The position numbers and the translations under genes are program-made. A DNA stretch of 16,629 bases from Bacteroidota bacterium (lineage in GTDB: Bacteria; Bacteroidota; Bacteroidia; Chitinophagales; Chitinophagaceae). Under the pieces are notes generated by a model. It ran no database searches, was not told the DNA's origin, and saw only the letters and a program-made list of their open reading frames with translations. This document shows positions 1-7,537 of this stretch, piece by piece. The number at the start of each line of letters is the position of its first letter. Position 1 is the first letter of the stretch. The DNA lies in contig JAFAFV010000058.1 in the NCBI GenBank assembly GCA_023423285.1, positions 1 through 16,629 on the forward strand, read 5' to 3'.

Positions 1-914
1 TCAATACACAGGACAATGTGGAATTTGGAGGTACCGTTTTAAGCAATGCAAAAATATACGGAGTTACTGATGATTATTTCAGTATTCAAACTCTTGAAGT
101 AAATACCGGCAGGCAGATCTCTGATGCTGAGTTTAGCTACGGAACCAATGTTGCCGTAATTGGCGATGACATTGCAAGCAATCTTTTTTCAACACCTGAA
201 TTAGCGCTGAATAAAGAAATAAAAGTAAAAGGAAGAAAGATTGTTGTGGCCGGTATCATCAAAAAAAAGGGCAAGCAAATGACCGGTGGCTGGGATTTTG
301 ATAAAAGCGTCATTCTCCCTTTTCAGTTTGCACGCACCATTTACAACGAGTTGAACACATCACCCGTAATCATAGTAAAAGGCAAGGAAGGCATCCCCAT
401 TTCTGCGCTAACTGATGAACTGGAAGGCATCATGCGCAGCATCAGAAAAATAAGCCCTTCGGGCGAATCGAACTTTGCGCTCAACAACATGGACGATATC
501 AGCGGCCAGGTGTCTGAAGCGTTTGTAGGCCTTAATATTGGCGGCGCGGTTATTGGCGGCATCAGCCTGATTGTTGGGTTATTTGGAGTGGCCAATATTA
601 TGTTTGTAACCGTAAAAGAGCGTACGCCGCAAATCGGTCTAAAAAAAGCTGTTGGGGCCAAAAACCGCATCATCCTTACAGAGTTTTTACTGGAAGCAGC
701 ATTTCTCTGCATCATTGGTGGCATCATCGGTTTGCTGCTTGTGGTGGCGCTTTCCGTCATCCTCACACAGGCGCTTGAGTTTCCGGTTTTTGTTTCGGTA
801 GGCAATATGGTATGGACTTTCCTCATTTGTATTTTAGTAGGCATTATTGCAGGTATTGTGCCCGCCATCCAGGCATCCAGGATGGACCCGGTGGTAGCGA
901 TCAGAAGCAAATAA
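1..914 (+). CDS. ABC transporter permease, MacB/FtsX type (3' part)
   Basis: Inner-membrane subunit of an ABC exporter of the MacB/FtsX/LolE superfamily. The reading frame is open from base 3 at the window edge, so the 5' end (first membrane helix and the start of the extracytoplasmic domain) lies outside; about 303 residues are visible. The first ~165 look like the MacB periplasmic core domain (SYGTNVAVIG, VVAGIIKKKG). Then come three hydrophobic segments: one running into the family motif VKERTPQIGLKKAVGA, one around FLLEAAFLCIIGGIIGLLL, and a last one before the typical tail PAIQASRMDPVVAIRSK. No start codon needs choosing because the gene is truncated; the GTG at base 18 is internal. The partner ATPase is not visible. 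The ABC pair at the other end of the window is a different system. The transported substrate cannot be deduced. Family assignment is secure. Confidence 0.93.
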   Translation, partial: NTQDNVEFGGTVLSNAKIYGVTDDYFSIQTLEVNTGRQISDAEFSYGTNVAVIGDDIASNLFSTPELALNKEIKVKGRKIVVAGIIKKKGKQMTGGWDFDKSVILPFQFARTIYNELNTSPVIIVKGKEGIPISALTDELEGIMRSIRKISPSGESNFALNNMDDISGQVSEAFVGLNIGGAVIGGISLIVGLFGVANIMFVTVKERTPQIGLKKAVGAKNRIILTEFLLEAAFLCIIGGIIGLLLVVALSVILTQALEFPVFVSVGNMVWTFLICILVGIIAGIVPAIQASRMDPVVAIRSK

Positions 915-991
915 GACAATTTTTTACATTCTGCTTTCCAGGTTCTATATTCGCGCTGGTTATAATTAATCACTTTTAAAAACATCTTACT

Positions 992-2041
992 ATCAGCAAA
1001 GCAATCACCATTCTGGCTATTGAATCAAGCTGTGACGAAACCTCGGCAGGCGTTTGTGTTGATGGCAAAATACTTTCCAACCACATTGCCACACAGGCTA
1101 TACATGCACAGTACGGCGGCGTGGTGCCAGAGCTGGCCTCGCGTGCACACATGCAGCATATTGTACCCGTTGTAGATGTGGCGCTGAAAAATGCCGGAGT
1201 AAATCTGCACCATGTGGATGCAATAGCTTATACGCAATCGCCGGGGCTGATCGGCTCTTTACTTGTAGGCGGGCAGTTTGCTAAATCTTTGTCATTGGCT
1301 TTAAACAAACCGCTGATTGCCGTTAACCATATGCAGGCGCATGTGCTTGCCAATCTCATTCCTGAAAGAAAACCATCGTTCCCCTTTCTTTGTTTGACAG
1401 TAAGCGGCGGCCACACGCAGATCGTTTTATGCAAATCGCCCACGCAGCTTAAAGTTATTGGTGAAACCATTGATGATGCTGCGGGTGAAGCGTTCGACAA
1501 ATCTGCAAAACTACTAGGACTGCCTTACCCCGGCGGCCCTTTGATTGATAAATATGCCAAAGAAGGTGATCACCAGCGCTTTCAGTTTCCCGAGCCGAAA
1601 GCGGACGGATACAATTTTAGTTTTAGTGGGTTGAAGACTGCCATTCTGTATTTTTTAATGAACGCAGGTAAAAGCCAGGTGTATAAGGAAGCCTTTGCAG
1701 CCAGCGAAGAAGAAAGGCAGCAGTTTATAGAAGCTAACCTTGCTGATATTTGCGCATCCATACAAACCCGCATCATTACCATTTTGCTGAATAAATTGAA
1801 AAAAGCTGCTGCTGACTTAAACATAAAACATCTGTGTATTGCAGGTGGCGTATCTGCCAATAGTGGTTTAAGAAAAGCGTTTACTGAAGCCGGTGAGAAA
1901 TATGGGTGGAACACTTTTATCCCCGACTTTCAATATTGCACGGATAACGCAGGTATGATAGCCATAACCGGTTATTACAAATACCTTGCAGGCGAGTTTT
2001 CAGAACTGAATGTGCCCTCGGCAGCAAGAGCAACATGGTAA
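992..2041 (+). CDS. tsaD: tRNA N6-adenosine threonylcarbamoyltransferase TsaD
   Basis: Cytoplasmic metalloenzyme (ASKHA fold) that transfers threonylcarbamoyl from TC-AMP to A37 of ANN-decoding tRNAs (t6A), working with TsaB, TsaE and TsaC. Visible motifs, numbered from base 992: ESSCDETS (11-18), the metal-site pair in NHMQAH (His113 and His117), VSGGHTQIV (137-145), GEAFDKSAKLLGL, GGVSANSGLR and a terminal TDNAGMIA whose Asp is near 318. Length would be 349 aa, normal for the family. Oddity: between the in-frame stop at 977-979 and the ESSCDETS motif there is no ATG, GTG or TTG in frame. The codon where Met is expected (before SKAITILAIE) is ATC at 992. The first conventional start, GTG at 1121, would delete the conserved N-terminus, so I place the start at ATC-992. 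ATT-1010 is an alternative, and a base error is possible. trmN6 follows 15 bp downstream, probably in one transcript. Confidence 0.95.
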   Translation: MSKAITILAIESSCDETSAGVCVDGKILSNHIATQAIHAQYGGVVPELASRAHMQHIVPVVDVALKNAGVNLHHVDAIAYTQSPGLIGSLLVGGQFAKSLSLALNKPLIAVNHMQAHVLANLIPERKPSFPFLCLTVSGGHTQIVLCKSPTQLKVIGETIDDAAGEAFDKSAKLLGLPYPGGPLIDKYAKEGDHQRFQFPEPKADGYNFSFSGLKTAILYFLMNAGKSQVYKEAFAASEEERQQFIEANLADICASIQTRIITILLNKLKKAAADLNIKHLCIAGGVSANSGLRKAFTEAGEKYGWNTFIPDFQYCTDNAGMIAITGYYKYLAGEFSELNVPSAARATW

Positions 2042-2056
2042 TACCAACGCCACGAA

Positions 2057-2773
2057 ATGTCTAATACTTATTTTCAGTTTAAGCAATTTACAGTACATCA
2101 GCAGCATTGCAGCATGAAGGTTACAACCGACTCCTGCCTGTTTGGCGCATGGGTTGCAGAACGGCTTCAAAACAAGAAAACGGTAAAACATATTTTAGAT
2201 ATTGGTTCGGGCACAGGGCTGCTAAGCCTGATGCTTGCGCAAAATACCGCAGCCAATATTACGGGCATTGAATTGCAGCAACAGGATTATTTACAATCAT
2301 TGCAAAACGCAGCGGCATCGCCCTGGAAAGAAAACATCACCATGACCCATGCCGATGTAAGACACTATTGTTTTGATAAAAAGTTTGAGGTCATCATCAG
2401 TAATCCACCCTTTTACGAAACAGATTTGCGAAGCAGCAACACAAATAAAAATATTGCACACCACAGCGAAGGATTAACGTTGGATACATTATGCCGGATC
2501 ATACAACAACAACTTTCTCCACAGGGTATATTTTATTTGTTGCTACCGGCAATACGTAATAAAGCGCTACAGGGCGCTTTATTAAAAACAGGGCTTTTCA
2601 TCAACCAAGTTACATTTGTTCACCAAACAGAAAACCATTCAGCATTCCGAATTATGGTTGAAGGAAGCTTTTCTGAAGGACAACAACCTGCCGGGAAAAT
2701 GATGATCAAAGAAAAAGGGGTGTACTCCGCAGCATTTGTGCAATTGCTAAAAGATTATTATCTGCACTTATAG
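2057..2773 (+). CDS. trmN6: tRNA1(Val) (adenine(37)-N6)-methyltransferase
   Basis: SAM-dependent class I methyltransferase of the YfiC/TrmN6 family, which makes m6A at position 37 of tRNA1(Val). The 238-residue protein has motif I DIGSGTG (48-54), an acidic residue ending the second strand in GIELQ (Glu72), and the N6-adenine methylase motif NPPFY (116-120), followed by HHSEGLTLD, characteristic of this family. The N-terminal FQFKQFTVHQQHCSMKVTTD is also typical. The ATG at 2057 lies 15 bp after tsaD, so co-transcription is likely; both products modify A37. The stop at 2771-2773 is 6 bp from the stop of the convergent muramidase gene and I see no terminator hairpin between them. Related families (RsmC, PrmC) share the NPPF motif, but the N-terminal signature favours TrmN6. 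Confidence 0.9.
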   Translation: MSNTYFQFKQFTVHQQHCSMKVTTDSCLFGAWVAERLQNKKTVKHILDIGSGTGLLSLMLAQNTAANITGIELQQQDYLQSLQNAAASPWKENITMTHADVRHYCFDKKFEVIISNPPFYETDLRSSNTNKNIAHHSEGLTLDTLCRIIQQQLSPQGIFYLLLPAIRNKALQGALLKTGLFINQVTFVHQTENHSAFRIMVEGSFSEGQQPAGKMMIKEKGVYSAAFVQLLKDYYLHL

Positions 2774-2779
2774 ATAGCA

Positions 2780-3454
2780 TTAAAAATAACCCGGCACATC
2801 CTTTGCCGCGCGGGATTTTAGTTTCTTCATCAAAACCTCAATGTCCATTGGCTGCTTGGCTGTAGAACGCGAACGCGGCACAGCCTTCTCACCTGCTGCA
2901 TATTTTTTATAGGCTGCATTTAGTTTGGTATCGTATTTATTTTTAGCATATTGAGGCCCGTTATACTTACGTGCAAAATCTGCCCATCGTAATTCTCTTA
3001 ATTCATCATCAAGTGAAGTGTGTTTGATGAATTGGATGAATGCAATCAGGTGTTGTCTTTCCGATTGATACATCGCTGTGATGAACTCCTGCAATGAATT
3101 AAATCCTGCCAGTGCATAATTAAATCCCATAATTTGAAACTTTCCCCACGAAGCGGACATCAAAGCAGCATTTCTGTCGAGCGAAACTGCTTCCTGCAAT
3201 CTTTTGTGCTGAATGGAAACGGCGCCATAACCACCAGGTTTGGGGTTGGATACACCGGGATTGGAGCGGTCATACAAATGGCGGGTACGTGAGGAAAAGA
3301 TATGCCGTTCAAATAATATCTTAGGCTCTCCGGTTGAAAGAAAACCACCACCGCTTGATTCCACTTCGGCAACTGCTTTGATAGCAGCTACAGAACAATT
3401 TAAAATGGCGGCGGCGTCAATAAAATCCTGGCTGGTTAATACTGGCTTTGACAT
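2780..3454 (-). CDS. N-acetylmuramidase domain protein (endolysin-like)
   Basis: 224 residues resembling the N-acetylmuramidase family (DUF3380-type) found in phage endolysins and bacterial lysozyme-like enzymes, which cut the MurNAc-GlcNAc bond of peptidoglycan. Supporting features: AEVESSGGGFL (29-39) with the candidate catalytic Glu30/Glu32, ILFERHIF (46-53), SWGKFQIMG (102-110) and ARKYNGPQYAKNKYD near 160-175. The C-terminal ~40 residues are basic and look unstructured. The ATG at 3454 is the natural start. There is no signal peptide, lipobox, membrane helix or recognisable peptidoglycan-binding domain, although many relatives carry one. How the enzyme reaches the wall is therefore unclear. 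No other phage-like gene is visible nearby, so I cannot call a prophage. It is divergent from valS and converges tail-to-tail with trmN6. Confidence 0.8.
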   Translation of the reverse strand: MSKPVLTSQDFIDAAAILNCSVAAIKAVAEVESSGGGFLSTGEPKILFERHIFSSRTRHLYDRSNPGVSNPKPGGYGAVSIQHKRLQEAVSLDRNAALMSASWGKFQIMGFNYALAGFNSLQEFITAMYQSERQHLIAFIQFIKHTSLDDELRELRWADFARKYNGPQYAKNKYDTKLNAAYKKYAAGEKAVPRSRSTAKQPMDIEVLMKKLKSRAAKDVPGYF

Positions 3455-3483
3455 AAAGAGGTGTTTTAGTCGTTAACAATCGT

Positions 3484-3500
3484 TTACATTTCAAATGTAA
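3484..3500. promoter_or_regulatory. Perfect palindrome in the muramidase/valS divergent spacer
   Basis: TTACATTT, one central C, then AAATGTAA: 8-bp arms with perfect dyad symmetry. It lies 30 bp upstream of the muramidase start and 37 bp upstream of valS. The right half overlaps a minus-strand -7-like box. The shape fits an operator for a dimeric regulator. No regulator can be named and it could be chance in A/T-rich DNA. Confidence 0.4.
3492..3499 (-). promoter_or_regulatory. Candidate -7 box for the muramidase gene
   Basis: Read on the minus strand it is TACATTTG, an exact match to the Bacteroidetes -7 consensus TAnnTTTG. It lies 37 bp upstream of the muramidase ATG. I do not see a convincing -33 TTTG at the usual distance. 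Confidence 0.45.
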
Positions 3501-3521
3501 CAAAAATCTTATCACAATACT

Positions 3522-3529
3522 TAAATTTG
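3522..3529 (+). promoter_or_regulatory. Candidate -7 box for valS
   Basis: TAAATTTG matches TAnnTTTG exactly. It ends 7 bp before the valS ATG, so transcription would begin at or within a few bases of the start codon, giving a leaderless or nearly leaderless mRNA. No clear -33 element is visible. Confidence 0.45.
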
Positions 3530-3536
3530 CACCCTT

Positions 3537-6155
3537 ATGGAACTATCGAAGAATTTTGAACCAAAGCCTGTTGAGGCTAAATGGACTGCGCACTGGAAAC
3601 AAAAAGCATACTTTAAAAGTAACCCGGATGAAAGGGAGCCATTTACTGTAGTGATACCGCCGCCCAACGTTACAGGCGTGTTGCACATGGGCCATACCCT
3701 CAACGAAACGGTGCAGGATATTTTGGTACGCCGCGCCCGGATGAGCGGTTACAACGCCTGCTGGGTTCCGGGCAGTGACCATGCTTCCATTGCAACCGAA
3801 GCTAAAGTGGTGCAAATGCTAAAAGATGAAAAAGGGATTGATAAGAGTACTTTGACGCGCGAAGAATTTTTGAAATATGCATTTGAATGGAAAGAAAAAT
3901 ATGGCGGCATCATTTACAACCAAATTGAGAGACTGGGCTGCAGCGTAGATTGGGACAGGGTAACCTTTACGATGGACGACCACTACTACAAAGCAGTAAT
4001 TAAAGTATTTATAGATCTTTATAACAAAGGTTTGATTTACCGGGGTGCACGAATGATTAACTGGGACCCTGTGGCCAAAACGGCTTTGAGCGATGAAGAA
4101 GTTGAATATAAAGAAGTTCAAAGTAAACTGTATTATGTTCGGTATAAATTAGACGGAACGGATGGCCATATCACCGTAGCTACCACGCGCCCCGAAACGA
4201 TTTTGGGCGATACTGCTATTTGTGTAAACCCACATGATGAGCGATACCAACACCTGCAGGGTGCTTATGCTTTTGTGCCACTCATCAATCGTCGCGTGCC
4301 TGTTATTTTTGATGAATACGTTGATAAAGATTTTGGCACAGGCGCTTTAAAGATTACTCCCGCTCATGACATTAACGATTATAACATTGGTTTAAAACAC
4401 AATCTTGAAGTAATAGATACGCTGAACGACGACGGCACACTGAGCGAAGCTGCACAACTGTACATTGGTCAGGACAGGTTTGCTGTAAGAAAACAAATTA
4501 CTCATGACCTTGAAAAAGCAGGGTATCTGGCAAAAGTAGAGGACATCGTAAATAAGAATGGTTTTTCTCAAAGAAGCCAGGCAGTGGTAGAACCAAAAAT
4601 ATCCACACAGTGGTTTTTAAAAATGAAAGACCTGGCAGAACCTGCATTGAAAGCAGTTGTAGATGGCGACATTAAAATTCATCCCGGCGACAGGTTTTTG
4701 GCCACTTACAGGCACTGGCTAGAAAATGTAAAAGACTGGTGCATAAGCCGCCAGCTTTGGTGGGGCCAGCAAATACCTGCGTGGTACGCGCCCGATGGCA
4801 CCTGTATTGTTGCCGAAACCAAGGAAGAAGCTCTTGCTAAAATTAACAATGGGCGATGGACGATGGATGATCTTATACAAGACAGCGACGTCCTTGACAC
4901 CTGGTTTTCTTCCTGGCTCTGGCCCAGCGAAGTTTTTAAGGGCATTACTAACCCAGGTAATGAAGACATTAAATATTACTATCCCACTTCGGTTTTAGTG
5001 ACTGGTCAGGATATTATTTTCTTTTGGGTGGCGCGCATGGTAATGGCCGGTTTGGAATATGAAAAAGAAATTCCTTTCCGCCACGTGTACTTCACCGGCA
5101 TGGTTCGCGATAGCCAGGGAAGAAAAATGTCGAAGCAGTTAGGCAATTCGCCCGACCTGCTGAACCTGATTGATACTTATGGCGCAGACGCGGTTCGTTT
5201 TGGCATCATGATCTCATCGCCGGCAGGCAACGATCTTTTGTTTGATGAAAGCTCGCTGGAGCAGGGTCGGAATTTTAATAATAAAATCTGGAACGCACTA
5301 AAGCTGGTGAAAATGTGGGCTGCAAGAATAAAGGAAGATGAGCCGCAAACCCACGGAAGCTTTGCTGCCACATGGTTTGAAAGCCGACTGAACCAGGTCA
5401 AAAAAGAAGTGGAGTTACTACATGCTCAATTTAAGTTAAGCGAAGGGTTAAAAACTATTTATTCGCTTATTTGGGATGACTTTTGTAGTTGGTACCTTGA
5501 GTGGGCCAAACCCGCAGCTGATCAGCCAATAAGCGCTGAGGTTTATAACAAAACCGTTTACTTTTTTGAAGAATTGATGCAACTGCTGCATCCTTACATG
5601 CCTTTCGTTACAGAAGAAATCTATTCCCTGCTGAACGCAGAAAACCAAAGCCTCAGTATTGCACAATTTTTAGCTATTGATAGTTTTGATGAAAGCATAC
5701 TATCGCAAGGCGAATTATTAAAACAAAGCATTTCAGCCATCAGGGATGTAAGAGTAAAAAACAACATCAAAAGCAAAGAGCCTGTAAATCTTTTTGTGCA
5801 AACAGCTTATACTGATAATTACAAAGCTATAGCCGGTATTCTGCAAAAACAGGTGAATATTGAAACACTTGACTTTACTGATAAAATGGTGGAGCAATGC
5901 GTAACCGTGCTGGTTGGTAAAGATAGATTTTACGTTCAGCCACAAACAGCTTTAGACACCTCATCTCAAAAAGAGCAACTGGAAAAAGAGCTGAAACATT
6001 TTGAAGGATTTCTTACCAGCATTGAGAAAAAGCTGGGCAACGAAAAGTTTGTACAAAATGCCAAACCCGATGTGGTGGAACTGGAGCGGAGAAAAAAAGC
6101 TGACGCGGAAGAAAAAATAAGATTGCTGAAAGAAGCTCTAACAGCAATTGGTTAA
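3537..6155 (+). CDS. valS: Valine--tRNA ligase
   Basis: Class Ia aminoacyl-tRNA synthetase charging tRNA(Val), cytoplasmic. The 872 residues match the shorter Bacteroidetes-type ValRS. Catalytic Rossmann motifs: PPNVTGVLHMGHT with the HIGH-type signature HMGH at 50-53, and KMSKQLGNS with KMSKQ at 530-534. The CP1 editing domain is visible from TTRPETILGDTA (216 onward) to GTGALKITPAHD (267-278). GSDHASIATEAKV and VTGQDIIFFWVARM are further class signatures. The anticodon-binding region follows (FCSWYLEWAKPA), and the last ~65 residues form the charged coiled-coil arm that contacts tRNA. The start ATG at 3537 fits the family N-terminus (ELSKNFEPKPVEAKW). The gene appears complete and ends 8 bp before the convergent scpA stop, without an obvious terminator. 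Confidence 0.98.
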   Translation: MELSKNFEPKPVEAKWTAHWKQKAYFKSNPDEREPFTVVIPPPNVTGVLHMGHTLNETVQDILVRRARMSGYNACWVPGSDHASIATEAKVVQMLKDEKGIDKSTLTREEFLKYAFEWKEKYGGIIYNQIERLGCSVDWDRVTFTMDDHYYKAVIKVFIDLYNKGLIYRGARMINWDPVAKTALSDEEVEYKEVQSKLYYVRYKLDGTDGHITVATTRPETILGDTAICVNPHDERYQHLQGAYAFVPLINRRVPVIFDEYVDKDFGTGALKITPAHDINDYNIGLKHNLEVIDTLNDDGTLSEAAQLYIGQDRFAVRKQITHDLEKAGYLAKVEDIVNKNGFSQRSQAVVEPKISTQWFLKMKDLAEPALKAVVDGDIKIHPGDRFLATYRHWLENVKDWCISRQLWWGQQIPAWYAPDGTCIVAETKEEALAKINNGRWTMDDLIQDSDVLDTWFSSWLWPSEVFKGITNPGNEDIKYYYPTSVLVTGQDIIFFWVARMVMAGLEYEKEIPFRHVYFTGMVRDSQGRKMSKQLGNSPDLLNLIDTYGADAVRFGIMISSPAGNDLLFDESSLEQGRNFNNKIWNALKLVKMWAARIKEDEPQTHGSFAATWFESRLNQVKKEVELLHAQFKLSEGLKTIYSLIWDDFCSWYLEWAKPAADQPISAEVYNKTVYFFEELMQLLHPYMPFVTEEIYSLLNAENQSLSIAQFLAIDSFDESILSQGELLKQSISAIRDVRVKNNIKSKEPVNLFVQTAYTDNYKAIAGILQKQVNIETLDFTDKMVEQCVTVLVGKDRFYVQPQTALDTSSQKEQLEKELKHFEGFLTSIEKKLGNEKFVQNAKPDVVELERRKKADAEEKIRLLKEALTAIG

Positions 6156-6163
6156 TTTCTGTT

Positions 6164-6961
6164 TTAGAATGTTGATTCAGTTTGGGTCATCACTTCATCG
6201 CGGTCTTCAGGCTCTACATATTCGAGTATAAAATTGTTTTTGCCTTCGCCGGTAAGAATTTTCATAAAGTTTTGCTGCACTAATTCAAGTACTGAGAGAA
6301 ACAGAAAAATGGCATGCACCCTATTTTCCGCCACTTCAAACAGTTTTTCAAACGATATAGTTTTTTCTTTTGAAGCCAGGGTAGTTACATAATCTCTGCT
6401 CGTTTCCATGGTATAATTATAGCGTACCACGGTGTGCACAGGTTTATTCATTTTATCGCTATAGCGCTGCATGGCCTTTTCAAAAGCCCGCATCAGTTTA
6501 AACAGCGATAGTGCTTGTATCTCCGTACCTTCCCCTGCCTCCTCTCCCACCTGTGCCAGTTCCTTCAAAATATTACCACGCTTTACCATCAGCATACGAG
6601 AGGCTTCCATTTCGGCCATTTGTGCTGACGCTTCCTTGAATTTTTTGTATTCAAGAATTTTGTTGATCAGTTCTTCGCGCGGGTCAATTTCATTGCCGGC
6701 AGCATCCAGTTCTTTACGAGGTATCAGCATTTTGGCTTTGATACGCATGAGTGTGGAAATAAATAAGATGAACTCGCTCGACAGTTCAATGTTCAAAGAC
6801 TCCTGCTCCCGGATGTACGCCAAAAAATCGTTGGTAATTTTTGTGATAGGTATGTTGTAAATATCCAATTCATCTCTTTCAATAAAAAACAGCAAAAGGT
6901 CAAATGGGCCTTCAAACTGCGCTAATTTTATCTGGTATGTTGTGTTTGCCAAAATTTTCAA
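6164..6961 (-). CDS. scpA: Segregation and condensation protein A (ScpA kleisin)
   Basis: Kleisin subunit of the Smc-ScpA-ScpB condensin that compacts and segregates the chromosome. The N-terminal domain that binds the Smc neck is recognised by YQIKLAQFEGPFDLLLFF and DELDIYNIPI. The middle holds LMRIKAKMLIPR and a charged linker, and the C-terminal winged helix (about 185-250) contains FLSVLELVQQ, which contacts the Smc head. Length 265 aa is normal. The start is unusual: an in-frame TAA immediately precedes TTG-6961, and no ATG exists before the conserved domain. Translation must therefore begin at TTG-6961 or at a second TTG at 6952 (giving ANTTYQIKL after Met, closer to relatives). A near-match to the -7 box (TATATTTA, 6977 to 6970) sits just upstream. 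scpB is not adjacent. mscL lies upstream, beyond a terminator. Confidence 0.95.
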   Translation of the reverse strand: MKILANTTYQIKLAQFEGPFDLLLFFIERDELDIYNIPITKITNDFLAYIREQESLNIELSSEFILFISTLMRIKAKMLIPRKELDAAGNEIDPREELINKILEYKKFKEASAQMAEMEASRMLMVKRGNILKELAQVGEEAGEGTEIQALSLFKLMRAFEKAMQRYSDKMNKPVHTVVRYNYTMETSRDYVTTLASKEKTISFEKLFEVAENRVHAIFLFLSVLELVQQNFMKILTGEGKNNFILEYVEPEDRDEVMTQTESTF

Positions 6962-6973
6962 TTAAAGGGTAAA

Positions 6974-7009
6974 TATAAGAAACAAAGTCCTGCGGCAGGC
7001 GCAGGACTT
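6974..7009 (-). terminator. Rho-independent terminator after mscL
   Basis: On the minus strand a perfect 9-bp stem AAGTCCTGC/GCAGGACTT (7009-7001 with 6993-6985) with a 7-nt loop is followed by the T-rich run TTTGTTTCTT. It lies about 33 bp past the mscL stop and just ahead of scpA, separating the two transcripts. Confidence 0.75.
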
Positions 7010-7042
7010 GGCAAAAGTAATGAAATGTGTCATAGAAAAAGG

Positions 7043-7474
7043 TTAGGCTTTGCGCTGAAGCGAATCTCTAATTTCCATTAAAAGCTTGTCTGTAGAAGAT
7101 AGTTCTGCCGGAGTTTCCTCTACCGTTCTTTCCCTCTTCATTCTATTAATTGCTTTAACCATCCAAAATACAACTAATGCCAGAAGTAGGAAGTTGATTG
7201 CTACAGTAATAAAATTACCATATGCAAAGATTGAGGTATCAGCAATCTTTCTAGCCTCCTCCAATTTTGTACCCGGAGGAACATTCCCTTTGAGTACCAG
7301 GTAAAGACTGCTAAAATCCGGCTTGCCGATTAATGCCCCTACAATCGGCATAATAAGATCATCTATAATGCTGGTAACAATTTTACCAAATGCACCGCCT
7401 ATGATTACACCGACAGCAAGGTCAATTGCATTACCTTTTACAGCAAACTCTTTAAATTCTTTAAGCATTCCCAT
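7043..7474 (-). CDS. mscL: Large-conductance mechanosensitive channel MscL
   Basis: Homopentameric inner-membrane valve that opens under membrane tension to release solutes during hypo-osmotic shock. The N-terminus MGMLKEFKEFAVKGN leads into TM1 with the pore-lining pattern AVGVIIGGAFGKIV (about residues 20-33). A periplasmic loop contains GKPDFSSLYL. TM2 is in GNFITVAINFLLLALVVFWM, and a charged C-terminal helix closes the protein. I use the ATG at 7474 (143 aa), which gives the family's standard N-terminus; a TTG nine codons upstream (7501) would only add a non-conserved extension. It lies 63 bp after ppk2 and may be the last gene of an frr-ppk2-mscL transcript, with a strong terminator downstream. 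Confidence 0.96.
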   Translation of the reverse strand: MGMLKEFKEFAVKGNAIDLAVGVIIGGAFGKIVTSIIDDLIMPIVGALIGKPDFSSLYLVLKGNVPPGTKLEEARKIADTSIFAYGNFITVAINFLLLALVVFWMVKAINRMKRERTVEETPAELSSTDKLLMEIRDSLQRKA

Positions 7475-7498
7475 ATTATTTGTTTTTATGATTACAGA

Positions 7499-7516
7499 CA
7501 AAAAAACAGGCTGTTC
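7499..7516 (-). terminator. Weak terminator or attenuator between ppk2 and mscL
   Basis: On the minus strand AACA-GCC-TGTT (a 4-bp stem with a 3-nt loop) runs straight into a tract of seven Ts counted from within the repeat. The stem is very short, so at best it trims read-through from ppk2 into mscL. It may be chance. Confidence 0.25.
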
Positions 7517-7537
7517 AATCCGAAGTACAACACAACA

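Noticed and set aside
946..953. TATATTCG as a -7 box for tsaD
   Set aside because: One mismatch in the TTTG core and no good -33 element; too weak to list as a feature.
341..985. Long minus-strand open frame (214 codons) opposite the ABC permease
   Set aside because: It mirrors a well-supported membrane protein gene; the predicted peptide is low-complexity and rich in Met, Thr and Pro, as expected from an antisense shadow.
1121..2041. tsaD starting at GTG-1121
   Set aside because: It would remove the conserved N-terminal ESSCDETS region, which is present and in frame just upstream.
6471..6860. Plus-strand open frame of 129 codons inside scpA
   Set aside because: Antisense shadow of a clear kleisin gene; serine- and isoleucine-rich peptide with no recognisable domain.
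7475..7501. N-terminal extension of mscL from TTG-7501
   Set aside because: The family N-terminus begins at the downstream ATG (MGMLKEFKEF); the extra nine residues have no conserved feature.
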